Part shown: one piece after another, positions 15,088 through 26,509 of the stretch
Position numbering within the stretch: position 1 is the first letter of the stretch
How the letters are laid out: each line of letters starts with the position of its first letter
DNA from: Diplosphaera chodatii
Taxonomy: Eukaryota; Chlorophyta; Trebouxiophyceae; Prasiolales; Stichococcaceae
NCBI GenBank assembly: GCA_032358165.1
Contig: JAALGY010000015.1
Location: 2,914,001-2,978,000, forward strand
DNA length: 64,000 nt
Reading direction: 5' to 3'
The notes under the pieces: generated by a model
Databases searched by the model: none
What the model saw: the letters and a program-made list of their open reading frames with translations, nothing else
What the model was told of the DNA's origin: nothing
Program-made: the position numbers and the translations under genes

Positions 15088-17108
15088 TCAAGCATCGTTC
15101 AGCGTCATACTAAAGAGCAGGGCTAACGTTTCACGGCGCCAGGCAGGGTCCCTGCCAGTGTTGTCATCGACCTCATCCCCGAGTGTCGGTAGCGGCATGC
15201 CAAGCCAGAAGTCCTTGAACTCCTCCAAAGCCGCCAGTTCACCATCAGAGTTGAGCCACTTCGTGCTCCCCAAGAAGTCGTCCTCGTTGACAGTGGGCTG
15301 TGATGGATCGCAACACAAATATACACGACCGTGCAAGTGTCAGCTGGTTTCCTGTGATACCCACAAACATGCGCATGGAGTACAATTGGTGGCAGGCAGC
15401 AACGTGCTTCGCGCGCACCTCCATCACAAACATGCTCTGGCTATCTGCGGCATACAAGGGGTTGATCCCTGACTGCTTTTCCTGATCCCGGGTCTTGACA
15501 GCCCAACCCATGGCTTCTTCTTCGCTGATCTGTGGGCAACACTGACCTCCATGAAAAAGACCAGTTGCGCAGGGTCCCCTGAAGTCATTGACCATGATGA
15601 CATTGCGACATACCTCCACCCCCTCCTCCTTGAATGCATGCCGCCACTGCAAGCACACCAGGACAAATGGAAATACACTGTACAATCGAAGCACGAGCCC
15701 GTGCCTGCAGCCCAACAGGTCTGCCAGCTGCCTCACCTCCGCAGCCTGTAGTTCGAGAACTGCACTCGGATCCATGCCCATGAGATCCTTGATCTTGAGA
15801 GCTCGATATGCGATGCTGTCAAAGCCCTGCAGTTTGAAGGTGTATGCAACTTCGTGCAGCAACTGCGGTAAGACGGCACAGTCGAGCACAAAGTGCTGGT
15901 GATGGCTTAGGGTTTGCCAATGTACTCGAACCATTGAGGACATACACAGCTCACCTTAGCAGTCCCAGCCCCACTGCTGGACTTCAACAAGGCGGCAGAC
16001 TGCACCAGAAGGAGCATGCCCCTTGGAAGATGTCAACAACAGATGGCAGCAACAGATACAGCGTGAAAGTATTTCCCATGCCAGGGTCATGCCTGAGGCT
16101 AGGCCTGATAAACATACAGCAGTCGAGCCCCACCTGTTGCGTGTCAATGTCCTCCATGTACCTGGCAGACTGTGGTGGGCTGGCAGCAGGCCCTCCTGCC
16201 TCAACATCCATCGAGAGCACCTCGGCATCCAAGGAAAGCACCTGCACACAAGGTGTCCAACAGCCTGCATAAGCAATCTTGCACGCGTGCCGATGATGAT
16301 GAATGCCAGCAGCACATGCATAGACTGTCGATGGCACAGCAGCTGCTCCCTGCAGCTGGGTGCCAAGCATATGCTCCTCGCCTTAGGCTCAAAGCTGATT
16401 GTGCCCCCGGGACTATCGTCTGATGAGCTGTGGCCGCCTTGCACCTGCATGCACAGCTGCCGTGAACATCAGGGTTTTACACCGTCTGTACACCGTGGAG
16501 CAGGTCGTGAACTGGGAAGTCCCAGTGCACGTTGCGACACCCGACAGTGTGCTGTGCTTCGCAGCGGTGCAAAGCCTACCTGTCGCCTGTCAACAGGTTG
16601 CTGGGGTGTGGCGGGCTCCATGCTGCTGGCATTGGGCCCCGCTGACTTACCATCCTTGGACAGCATCTGCACAAGACAGGGAGCAACTTGCACCTCGTCA
16701 TTGCATATTGATAACTCTTGTATCGAGTCATGGGCCTCGTCATCAGGTAGGCAGCAAGCAGGTGTAACAAGGGTTGCTGACTTGCCTTGCTCTGCGCATG
16801 AACGTCATACCCAGTGCCCTCTGCCTGCATGACATGTCGTGTGAGTGCCGAGTACTTGCTACAAGGCCAGTGCAAGCTGCAGGCGCAGCGTGCTTAAGCT
16901 GAGGCGTGAAGCTGTTTGGTTGGCACCTGGGTGTCGATGTCCTTGGACTGCTGCTTGGCCTGCAGACAAGCAATGTAACAGGGGTGAATGCCATATATGC
17001 ACCTTCCTGCCGCAACATGTCAACATATCATCCTACCTGCAGTTCTGCTGCTGCCATCTTGCTGCTCACCGGCTGTGGATCTGGCTGTGCGTGCACCGGT
17101 ACTGACAC
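15088..17108 (-). CDS. Unrecognised multi-exon protein, paralogue A of gene B
   Basis: Function unknown. The gene is supported by exon-by-exon similarity to gene B at 39856-42828. Minus-strand exons, in order: VSVPVHAQPDPQPVSSK (about 17036-17108); AKQQSKDIDTQ (about 16940); MLSKDGKSAGPNASS (about 16600-16690); VQGGHSSSDDSPGG (about 16400-16450); VLSLDAEVLSMDVEAGG ... YMEDIDTQQ (about 16135-16250); LKIKDLMGMDPSAVLELQ (about 15740-15815); WRHAFKEEGVE (about 15618-15650); ISEEEAMGWAVKTRDQ ... NPLYAADSQSMFVME (about 15425-15533); and the last exon with DDFLGSTKWLN, ALEEFKDFWLGMPLPTLG and WRRETLALLFS. The N-terminal part is short, polar and Ser/Asp-rich, likely disordered and phosphorylatable; the last two exons look like a small folded domain. 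Its 5' end faces the LINE insertion. The true start codon was not identified. Confidence 0.6.
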
Positions 17109-17741
17109 CTGCACAACAGACAGGTGCCAGATGAGTGTGGACATCCTTTGAGCATTTGTTACTCTAGATTACGACGCAGGAAAGTACCACAATATGTACT
17201 TGCCAGTCTGCTGGAGCCTGACAATACGTACTTGGGTGTTACATTGTGATGGCGCCTGGGCAACACACACTGTGCCAAGCTTCGAATCCAGCATGTGGGT
17301 CTGCTGTGATTTGTCTGACGGCACACGCGCAGCCTCTCTGCTGCCGCGACGCACTGCCAAGGTGATCACGAAACGGACTACAAGAACGGCTCCACACAAT
17401 TTACCCTGCAGCGCATGCACAAAGGAGCATGCTCTGTCCAAGATACAAGCCCATGTCGCGGCAGCTGCTGACCGTGGCGGCTGTCACATTCATAAGCAAG
17501 CACACCAGCGCGGACCGCTAAACTGTACGCGATTGGTAAGGGTCCGCTCAACTGGCAAGGATTCCTATGTTGGCAGCCGGGTTCCGGCAGGCAGCTGCAC
17601 TGCCTGGATGCAAGTGCTTGTCATCAAAAGCCTCACAGTTCTACGTGACAGCTGACAAGCAACATTAGGAGCCGGGCAGATGCAGCTTGAAAGTTGAAAC
17701 TAGAAAGTACGACGCAAAGCGCCGTGATTAGGAGGCAGCCA
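17109..17741. other. Probable upstream region of gene A, next to the LINE insertion site
   Basis: No exon could be supported. Before the LINE inserted, this segment joined the DNA now at 25877 onward, so it was part of the shared upstream region of A (-) and C2 (+). Confidence 0.45.
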
Positions 17742-17790
17742 GCGTGAATAAAGCGATGACTATCCCGATTCCCAGCTGGTGGACTTGTAG
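17742..17790 (+). repeat. 49-bp direct repeat at the 3' edge of the LINE (target-site-duplication-like)
   Basis: Runs from gcgtgaataaagcgatgact to ggacttgtag. It matches 25828-25876 at 47 of 49 positions; the mismatches are a/g at the ninth base and t/c three bases from the end. Similarity stops at both outer ends. Confidence 0.85.
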
Positions 17791-18559
17791 GGAATATTCA
17801 ATTCCCCTTGATCAAGCCACAAAGGTCTCAGGTTGCCATCCCTCGGCAGGTCTCCCCGCCCACAGGTTGAAGACACAAACACAAGCAGCATCAGTGTGGT
17901 GCATTGCGTTTTCGCTTCACAAATCTGGGCGACTCTTTACCCCTGTCGAATGGCAGCCCGTCATCTTGGGCAGGGGACACAGGAGTGCCCATACACGTGG
18001 TGACATGCTGTTCAGCAGAGTGGGAGTAAAACGATGGCAAGTAATTAGTCTTAGCTCTGCGGTTCTTGGCCTGTGTTGGGGCGACGCCCTGGCGAGGCTC
18101 GAACCGAGGCGGGGCAGCGGCATCGATGCTAGGAGTGGCGGGAGCCCCTTCCAACCCGAGCAGAGGGCGTCTTTTGTGTGGCTGTATCCTGTGCCTCAGA
18201 AGCCGGTGCAAATGTGAGTTCGTCAAATCTGGCTGGAGCCTTGCCGGCATGTTTTGGGCGGCGTCCCACCCCATGCTCGTCATCAGCATGTGCATGAAAT
18301 GAGTTGGCAATGCACTCATGTTGTGAGATAATCTCCTGAGGTGTCTGTCGCTGATTCATGGAGGTTCCAAGCCGTTGCCGTTGCGGCCTGCGGCCGTGCT
18401 GGAGCGACAGCTGTGACGGTGCACAGCGCTTCTTCTGGGGCAGTTCGCCCCGAGCGCCGGCACCCGCAGTTGCTGGCATGTCAGGCGGAGGGTGGGGCTG
18501 CTCCTCCTCCTCCTCTGCTCCAGGGCCGCCGTGCAAGTCGGTCCCTTCGCGGCTGAGGT

Positions 18560-19255
18560 AGGGGCGTCTCTTCTTAATTATCTGTGAGGTGTGCTTGATG
18601 CTGTCCAAAGACAACTTGGTCAGCACGGTTGTCACAGCAGTTGGTGATACTCCCAGCTCCTGCAGAACATCACAGGTCTTCTGCCGCATCATGCCTGCTG
18701 CACCAATGATGATGGGGTGCACCTCCACTGCACCCCAACCTTTGGTGATCATCGCAGCTGCAAGGCCTGAGTGTTGCCTTTCTGCCTTCTGCACCAGGGG
18801 CGTGGACCTGCAAGTCACAGGTGTACTTCACTTCCAGCAGGTGAATGGTCACCTTGCCTCTGTCACTGGGGAAGCGGTCCCAGGGATGATCCTCACGGGC
18901 CTGCAACCATCGCAATTCCTTGATCAGGCTCCCGTGCGCATCCTTGGGCTCGAAGTCGTCATGCATCTGCATCACCACGATGTCAGGAATGCTGTGCTGT
19001 GCAGAGCGGTCCAGCAAGAAGCTGGGGAGCTTCCTCCTCCATGGTTAACCCTGCGACCGCTGTGACTTGGACCGAAGATCAAGGTCAATCCACATAGGCA
19101 GTGCACTGTGTTTGCCCATCTTCAGCGCGTCCCAGCACGTCCTTACCGCCATGTCATGCCGTGCGGTAATGGGTGGCCTGACGTCATTGTGCAAGCAGTC
19201 CTCCCCCAGCGCATGTTGAGCGTCGTCTGCTAAACGCTTGCACAGGGGGCATATA
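18560..19255 (-). pseudogene. LINE C-terminal CCHC finger and restriction-like endonuclease (PD-ExK)
   Basis: The finger is CPLCKRLADDAQHALGEDC (about 19195-19252; C-x2-C-x8-H-x5-C). RHDMAVRTCWDALKMG follows, then an in-frame stop at 19045, then IPDIVVMQMHDDF (about 18960-18990) and HLLEVKYTCD (about 18813-18845). After a frameshift come HPIIIGAAGMM, LQELGVS and KKRRPYL. The PD ... ExK spacing, the preceding RH and the downstream hydrophobic/RR segment fit the restriction-like nuclease of R2, CRE and Dualen elements. PD, E and K are intact; the reading frame is not. Confidence 0.7.
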
Positions 19256-20753
19256 GCATTCAGAAGAGCGCTGGCAGTCCCTGCCCACCTGGCGTCTCTA
19301 CACTTGGTATGCAGGCGGTGGCATCGGACGTGCATGGCATTGTGCATCTCCAACGGTGTCAGGTGTCGATGCCACCAGAAGGCATTCGAGATAATTTGTG
19401 GCAATGCCGTCATCGTGCTCAAGCAGGTGGTTGATCTGACTGATGACAGAATGCTTGGAGTCATGCAGTGCACCCCCTCCGCCCTTAGCGCAAGGTAGGC
19501 GTTCACCTGGGAGGGCCACCCTCCTTCCACAAGGCTGGCGGGCGCCCTCAAGCTGTCGTGCCAATGCGCCGACACGGTGCGGGGCGGCTGCCACGTAGCT
19601 GGGTCGTTCTGCGGGGGGATGCTCGTTTAGAACCCAAGCCTGATGAGGTGTTTGTAACCCGTCAACATGATCATGTTGGTGGGGCGCCATTTGACTGCAT
19701 AGACATGACCGCCCGTGGCAGTAGTGTGCTCACCAAATCTTGTCCACCTGAAGCAGGTTGACGAGGCGGGCAGTGATGTTGCGCGGCAGACCGCCAGCTG
19801 TTCGCTGGGGTCGCTGCTGTGGAGCTGGCGGTGCCGCTGGTGCGTGCGCCGGCACTCCGATCCAGAGATCCCGCGGCAGGAGGCGCTGCTCCAGACGGAA
19901 AGGCAGGTGTCCAGCCCTTTCGTACTCAGCAGCCTTGTCTGTCAGCCACTGCAGAGAAGCTGGGTCAACAGCCAGATGGCCTTCCCTTGAGTTCTCCCAG
20001 CCTGTGGGAAGCATGTCTGTGCCCTGCGCCAGCTCTATATATGCTGACAGTCTGTTGACACCGCCACCAACTGGCGGAGTCTGAAAGCTCTCAGCTCCCA
20101 TAGTGGCTGCAAGATGTCAACATGTAAGCTTGTGACGTCCCCGTAGACATGCATTCTGTTTGCATCATGCACCACCTCTGAGAGGTCTGATTTGCCTGCA
20201 GCGCGGCTGTATGGTTGCAGGGGCATATTGACCTGCAGTTCCATCTTGTGGACCCACGCTGCCTTTCTTAGGCTCATGGCGGATCTGGCATACGTCAACC
20301 ATTTCGTACTGGGCCGAGCCATCGTGAACAACTCACCAGATTTACGTCGTGCTTGCAGGTGGGCACATGTCAGAGCGCGCAAGGGCACCCAGCTGCCCCC
20401 TGTCGTCCAGGGCGTGCACTAGCGTCTCCCCTGACAGCCACGCGTACGCCGGCAGCATCGACTTCATTCTTAAGCCAAGCTGCTCTCCTGGCAGGTACAT
20501 CAGCGGGGTTGATGTCGAATAAGGCAAATGCAGTACCTTTTTAGGATTTTAGCTGGCATAGCGTCCAGCACCTCCAGCTGTTTCAAGGTGTATGGGGCCA
20601 GGCAGCAATGGTAGAGCATTTTGCTCATGAGGCTCGACTCCTCCATCGCAACCGTCAGCCGCTTTCCAGCTGGCGGCAGGGCCAGGCCCTCTCCCAACTC
20701 CTGTATGGCAGCAATGGCATTTCGATATTGGTGCTTCCAGTACAGGGTCAGCG

Positions 20754-21850
20754 TCAAGTCCACCCCACATATCTGAATGGCCAATTTGGCATGATGTGTC
20801 CCTCGGGGTTTGAATCAATGGTAATGCGCTGCAGGAGCGGCTGCTGCACGGACCAATCTGTGGAGCTCCCTGCGGCACCTTGCAAAAGTCCTGACGCATC
20901 GCATTTGGAGGGCGCCAGCGCCATGCCGGACCAGGCACAGAACGCCTCCAGCTTCTTGACCTGCTGCTGCAGCTGTTCAACATCTCCAGCAACGAGTACG
21001 AGGTCATCTGCATACCCTAACGCATTGATGCAGAGCTGCACATCCGCAGGCACACTCCCGCAGCGGTACCCGCGCTCGCCAACCTTCAGCCACCGCAGCA
21101 GCGGCTCAATGAAGATGAGGAACAGGAAAGGTGAGAGCGTGTCCCCTTGAATGGTACCCCTCTTGACACGGATCCTATCCTGCTGGCCGGCGGATGTGGA
21201 GATGCTGTTCGTCGCACCATTGTATAAATGTTTTACCACCCGCATCTGCTGGGAAGCCAAGGTCAGTCATGATGTGAAACAGGCGAGTGTGATCTATGGA
21301 GGAGAACGCAGAGGAGACGTCCACCTTGAGGAGGAACAGGTTCTTCTTGCTGAGCTTCGCATCCTCAATGACACCTGTCAGTAGCTGCAGCTGCCGCTCG
21401 CAGCTGCTGTACTTGCGGAAGCCTTCCTGAGCGCTGCTGATCATCCCGACTTCCTATGCATATCCCTGCAGCACCTGTGATGATGCTGATCCAAAGCTTG
21501 TATGTTGTCAGATGCAATGCAATCGGCCTATAGTTGGCTGGATCTGACACCTCGCCCTTCTTGTGAAACAGCACTGTCTTGCTGTGCTTCCAGCTGGCTG
21601 GCGTCTTGCCGGTGGCCCAGCACAGCTCGAAGTATGCAAATATCATGTCCAGGTGTGGCTGAGGCAGGTGCTTGAGCATTCCATTCGTCAGCATATCAGC
21701 GCCCGCCGCCTTACCATTTGCCAGTGTACGTACGCAGGTGTGCATCAGTTCAGGCGGTGGCGAAGGTGCCAGTCCTCCCCGCGGGCGCACAGCAGCAGTG
21801 GATCCAGGCTGCCGCCGGGCAGCCATGGGTAGGCAGCGGCCGTCTGCGCG
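20754..21850 (-). pseudogene. LINE reverse transcriptase domain, split over three frames
   Basis: Motifs in order on the minus strand: NGKAAGADMLTNGMLKHL, HKKGEVSDPANYRPIAL (RT motifs 1-2), AQEGFRKYSSCERQL, LKVDVSSAFSSIDH (motif A with catalytic Asp), KRGTIQGDTLSPFLFLIFIE (motif B) and GYADDLVLVAG (motif C, YADD). The segments lie in three successive frames (about 21365-21850, 21175-21444 and 20754-21260), so at least two frameshifts disrupt the enzyme. The catalytic residues themselves remain. Confidence 0.92.
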
Positions 21851-22679
21851 GGAAAACACAGGTGCTGCCAGCTTGGCATTGTATTGGACATGTGCCTGTT
21901 GCACCAGTGCAGGGTTTGTCACTGCTCCATATAGCACGTCTTCAGCAACCGATATAGCCCCAGGTGGTTGGCCTGCGTTCCCGCCTGATTTGCCGAGTAC
22001 CCACTGGTTCGCCTTCCGGATGGAGAGCTGCCGCTTCTGTGTGGTACAGCTTGTGCTCTACCATCGCACGCTGGTCTCGTTGTTCCTGGACGACCGCCCG
22101 CTTTGCGGCCCTTTCCTGGTCCAGTCGTTCAGCGGCTGCTGCGCGTGCATGCTCCGCCTCTGCAATTATTGTCAAGCTCCCTGCAAGCTCTGGGAAGACC
22201 TGGGAGTACTCCTGGGTTATGGTATGTAACTCTAGCCACTCTGGGGTCTTCCGCCCCTCCTGGAGCCCTACCACGAGTCGATGAAACGATCTGCACAGGC
22301 ACTCTTTCTTGCAGGCGTCATTATAGCGGCACTGCTGGGTGCGGGTCAGATGTACAGGGCATGCCCGTTTGGCTTGACCGCCCTGCTACTCCGGTGCCTT
22401 AGGAGGCGTGAAGTCACCGCCGCATTGAGTTGCCTCATCAATGCAATGAGTGACTAGTAGCTCCATCTTCTCATCACAGGCGGTCCTTTCACCTTCCCTG
22501 GCAGTGGTGGATGTTGCCAGCGCCCTGAACTGGGCCGCCGCAGCAGAGGCTGCCATGCCGGAGTGCGTCAGCATGCTCGTTCGGAAGCGCTGCAGCTGCA
22601 GCGCAGTGAGCGGCCGCTGGAGGCCTGGGCGTGGGGTTGGGCGCTGCGCACGCTGCGGCGGGGGGCATGAAAAGACGTC

Positions 22680-23550
22680 GCCGTAGCGCAGGTGCAGGAC
22701 CACCGGCCTGTGATCAGAGCACCTTGTGAAGTCATCAGTGATCAGTTGTGGTTGCTCCATGCGCCTGGCAGCTGCCGCCAGCCCACACCTGCGCATGCAC
22801 AGGAAGTCATCGATCCTTGATCTCGACTCCACACCCTGTTTGCACACACGCTCATAGGATGGCTGGCGGCGTTGTGGACCAAGTCTGCCGTTCTCATCCG
22901 CAAACACCGACTGCAACTCCAGTGCATCGATGTTTGCGACAAATGCTCTGTCCATGTGCGTTATGTGAGGATGCGGCCTTCTATCTGCAGGGGCCTGCAC
23001 ACCGTTCGAGTCCCCGGCCAGGAGCAGCCTGCCGCCTGCTGCAACTGCAATCTCTTTAGCAAGGGTGATTTATGAATTGATATCCGCCCGCACAGTGTTT
23101 CCAACTAGTATGACTGGGCTGATATACCGCCATGACATGTAGCGGCTGATTGTCTGGCAGCGTGATGCTGACATGGCAGACATATCCCTGTAGGGTGGGT
23201 GGCAGCAGGTGCTGCTCTGCAAACTCGGACTGGACTGCCAGCAGCACGCCCGCACAGGCGCGTGCGGCTGTGCTATTAGCCACGGCTTTCGTGGAATTCT
23301 TGCCCTGCCGCTGAGCCTTTGGAAAGTGAGGGCGCCCACCGAATGGCTGTCGAACTAGGATGGCAGGAGGCAAATATTATGTAGCCGGGCAGCTGTGCCT
23401 GCAGCCAGTGCTTCCTAAGGTCCTGCTTTCGCAGCTTTGTTTCTGTCAGTGCGATGACTGCTGGGCGTTGCTGAAACTTGTTCAATAGGTCATGCATAAA
23501 CAAGCTTTGTGGGTCGAGGCCCCTACAATTCCACAGCAAGAATGACAATC
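22680..23550 (-). pseudogene. LINE APE-type endonuclease domain
   Basis: LSFLLWNCRGLD (about 23515-23550) and VIALTETKLRKQDL give the N-terminal APE motifs including the catalytic Glu. MAVYQPS and LLAGDSNG (GDxN) follow, then SRIDDFLC, and SDHRPVVLHL (about 22690-22720) carries the catalytic Asp-His. The domain is spread over three frames, so it is inactive as read. It precedes the reverse transcriptase, as in LINEs of the APE class. Confidence 0.85.
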
Positions 23551-23925
23551 GGGTGTCAGGTTGCCAATAAGGGTGCGAGGGGCTGGCTGCTGTGACATGC
23601 GGCAGCTGCTGCATCAAGGCACGTTGCAGGTGTGGTAGTACTTGCTGGTGTGAAGCAAGATAGGCCACCATGTCATTGCCAGCATCGTATCTCTGCGACC
23701 ACATAAGCAGGATCTCGTCTGACGGCTCCAACAAAGCATTCATGACGTTGTTGAGTGCAGCCGCCTCTGAGCTGCAATAAAGTTTGGGCTCCTGCAGCAC
23801 ATCGTCAATGAGCGTTGCCAGTTTCAACGACTGTCCCAAAATAAAATCCACATTTGACTGGTTACATGCACCCTGTGCCGCGTTGCTATGAGCCCCCCTA
23901 GGACCATCTTCTATAGTATCTCCCA

Positions 23926-25340
23926 TCATGGTGCTTGTGATGGCCTGACCGCGACCGCTTGGTCACCCTGTTGGCTGGTAGCAGCTGGCCTGGCTGGCGC
24001 CTCCGCGACTGCTGCCGAGGCATAGCAAGGCGCGGCGCTGCAGTCCTCAGCTGCTGCTGTGTCTGCTGCAACAGCTCCAGAGCATTGGCATGTGCCTGTG
24101 CTGCACCCGCCGACAGCTCCGCTGCCTGGCTGACGGCCGCTGCGGCCAGCATGATGGCTTTCCTGCGCTATCCGCCTGTTGCGCTCAGCCCTTAGCTCAT
24201 CCTTGATGAACTGCGACGCTGGGTTGTCATCATCATCAAGATCCAACGTGATGGTGGCACCCTCTGCTGTGCTGATGGGCCACTTGGCAAGGTGTAGCCC
24301 CACCGCCTTGGCAGCAAGGAGGGATGTCACCAGTATGCGCAGGAGGGCTCTGCTGCCTTCCCGCTGCGGGTGGCACTGCACAGTGGCCTGGACCGAGCTG
24401 TTCAGCAGCTGACACGCAGGTGCGGCTCCTGGGCTGTTGGACTGTCGCAGGCGCGCCTGTGCCTGATGCCAAATCTGAACGATCAGGGCGGCCATGGCTG
24501 ATTCGCCCAGGTGATGGTGCAGGTTCAGCACCTCAAGAAAACGGCCGCCAGGCGAACCGTGTAATGCTGCCTGCCAGTCTGCGAAGGTGTTGCTGTCTGC
24601 GCTGCGCACAACCATGAGCATGTCATTGAGTTGCAGCGACAAGCATCCCTCATGCTGTGCCTCCACGGCTGACAGCAGCCTGAACTGCACCATCTGGCCG
24701 CACCAGCAGTGGTGGCCTGACGGGTGCTGCTGCCCATCTGTCCAGCCTGTGCTGGTGCTGAACGGCACCTGTGCAAAGGCGGAGCTGATGGCGTTGATGT
24801 GGATGCTGTCCTGTTGCACATCGTCACCCAGCCAGCTGAACTTGCCGTCTGCTGTGGTGGTTAGCAGCGCCCCCTTCCGGAGGCCGCCAGGCTGCCACGC
24901 CAAGGCGCTGGCAATCCGCTCCATCTTGTCGCAAGCCACGCGGAGCGCTGAGCCGGGAGTGCTGCTGCTGACTGTGCCTGTGATGTTCCGAGGTGCTGGC
25001 GGCAGAGCCCCAGCAGCTCGAGGCATGCACCCCTTGCCCACGATGCAACAAAGGTGATTCGCCGATGACCCAGGTGGAGGTGGCATCGCCACAGGGGCCG
25101 TGGTTGCAGCCTGGGAACGCCTTGCTGTCATGCGGCCAGCAAAGGTGGGCTGCCCCCTCAGCCGCGGTACCACCTCGGCGAGGAGTGGGACCTCGTTGAA
25201 GGAGACCCTGGCGGCTGTAAGGTCATCGTGAAACTGGATGATGGCAGTGCCGCTGGCGAGGTCCGGGCTGCCCCAAGCTGGCAGGATGTATTTTGGTGGC
25301 GGCCGGCTGATACACTTGTGCGCTGATCAGCGACATTGTA
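23926..25340 (-). pseudogene. LINE ORF1-like region
   Basis: A 415-codon open frame (23926-25173) preceded, in another frame, by CISRPPPKYILPAWGSPD and continued in a third by a Gln/Ala-rich coiled-coil segment (KAIMLAAAAVSQAAEL, LLQQTQQQLR). No zinc knuckle or RRM was recognised. Its position before the APE domain makes it the ORF1 equivalent. The frame changes suggest it is broken. Confidence 0.55.
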
Positions 25341-25827
25341 ACTATCGCCACCGCGTCAGCCAGTGTACGGCCTGCGGTCGCCCAGCCCATTGTGATGACC
25401 TTGCAGTCAAAGGTGCCGCCGACGTGGTCGCTGCTGCGCACTGGCAGCAGACCATGCTGGCACATGGTGACCTTTGCTGCGTCTGCTGCCGCAGCAACAA
25501 ATGCCAGGTGCTGTGGCTGCATGCCCAGCGGCAGCTGTGGCTGTTGCTGCGGTTCTGCTTGCTGCAGCTGCACTGCCTCCGGGTCTGTGGCGGGGTTGTC
25601 CCCATCCGACAACTGGGCATCGGCAACTGCAGTAGATGACAGGTGATCGTGGTCAGCATGCTGCTGCAAGCAGCCTGTTGTGACGACATCGCGTACAGTT
25701 GTCAGCAAGCTGCAATGACGTGTGCGAGTGTTCTCAAGTTCCATGCTATAGAAGCGGTGACTGGGCTTATGTACTGGCGGCAATGCCACGCCCTGTTGTG
25801 GTTTGGCCATCCCAAGATGCCCTACTT

Positions 25828-25876
25828 GCGTGAATGAAGCGATGACTATCCCGATTCCCAGCTGGTGGACTTGCAG
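25828..25876 (+). repeat. 49-bp direct repeat at the 5' edge of the LINE (target-site-duplication-like)
   Basis: Partner of 17742-17790, from gcgtgaatgaagcgatgact to ggacttgcag. The LINE 5' end should start immediately on its left in plus coordinates. Confidence 0.85.
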
Positions 25877-26227
25877 CCTGACAAGGTGACAACCTGACAA
25901 AGCTGCGAATGAAGCCGAATTTGTCCAGCTCAGCATGGGGTGCAATGCAATGGCCCCCGTTGTGTGTTTGGCCATCCAAGAAACGCAGGAGTTGCCTGCA
26001 TGCAGCATAATGTGCCATCAACGATCCCAGATAGCCTTCAAGGTACATCGAACAGGGACTCTCAGAAGCTTCACGGCATGCTGGCTGCTGGCAGCCACCT
26101 CGCAGGCGCACCTGCATGCCCCATCCCTCGGGCTCAGGAGCCGAAGCCACTGCATCGGTACCCGGCGCTAGTGGCTTGCCACTCCCATCTCTTTCAATTG
26201 GACATTATCAGACCCAATCAGGTGTTA

Positions 26228-26305
26228 CCCTCTTCACAATGCGCCGCATGCGTGCATGCTGCTGTCCCCTCTTCACAATGCGCCGCATGCGTGCATGCTG
26301 CTGTC
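26228..26305 (+). repeat. 39-bp unit repeated twice in tandem
   Basis: The unit starts ccctcttcacaatgcgccgc and ends tgctgctgtc. Two copies abut exactly. The corresponding place in block copy 1 (about 10275) has a single diverged unit, so this is a recent local event. Confidence 0.9.
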
Positions 26306-26509
26306 TGGACTACATGCATGCATGGAGTCTGCTGCGGGCAGTTGCCGCGCAGATCGTTGCTGCAGTCGCCCCCAGATGATGGAAGTATGATAATAAACGT
26401 TCTGAGCACGGCATTATGTCGGCTGCAGCGCACGCATATGCTTGGTGGTGGCGCAGCAGCGGCAGGTGCACGTCAGAATGGGAACGGCTGATGTGTGATC
26501 GCCGAGCAG

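Larger units (their letters stand above)
17791..25827 (-). mobile_element. Non-LTR retrotransposon (LINE), Dualen/RandI-like, degenerate
   Basis: About 8 kb on the minus strand between 49-bp direct repeats. Order from its 5' end: ORF1-like region (about 23926-25340), APE-type endonuclease (22680-23550), reverse transcriptase (about 20750-21850), a region of unknown role (about 19300-20740), a C-terminal CCHC finger and restriction-like endonuclease (about 18560-19255), and a 3' tail. The coding regions are broken by many frameshifts and at least one in-frame stop, so this copy is dead, unless some breaks are sequence errors. A LINE with both APE and restriction-like endonucleases is the hallmark of Dualen/RandI, first described from Chlamydomonas. 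I saw no clear RNase H motif and no poly(A) tail. Confidence 0.88.
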
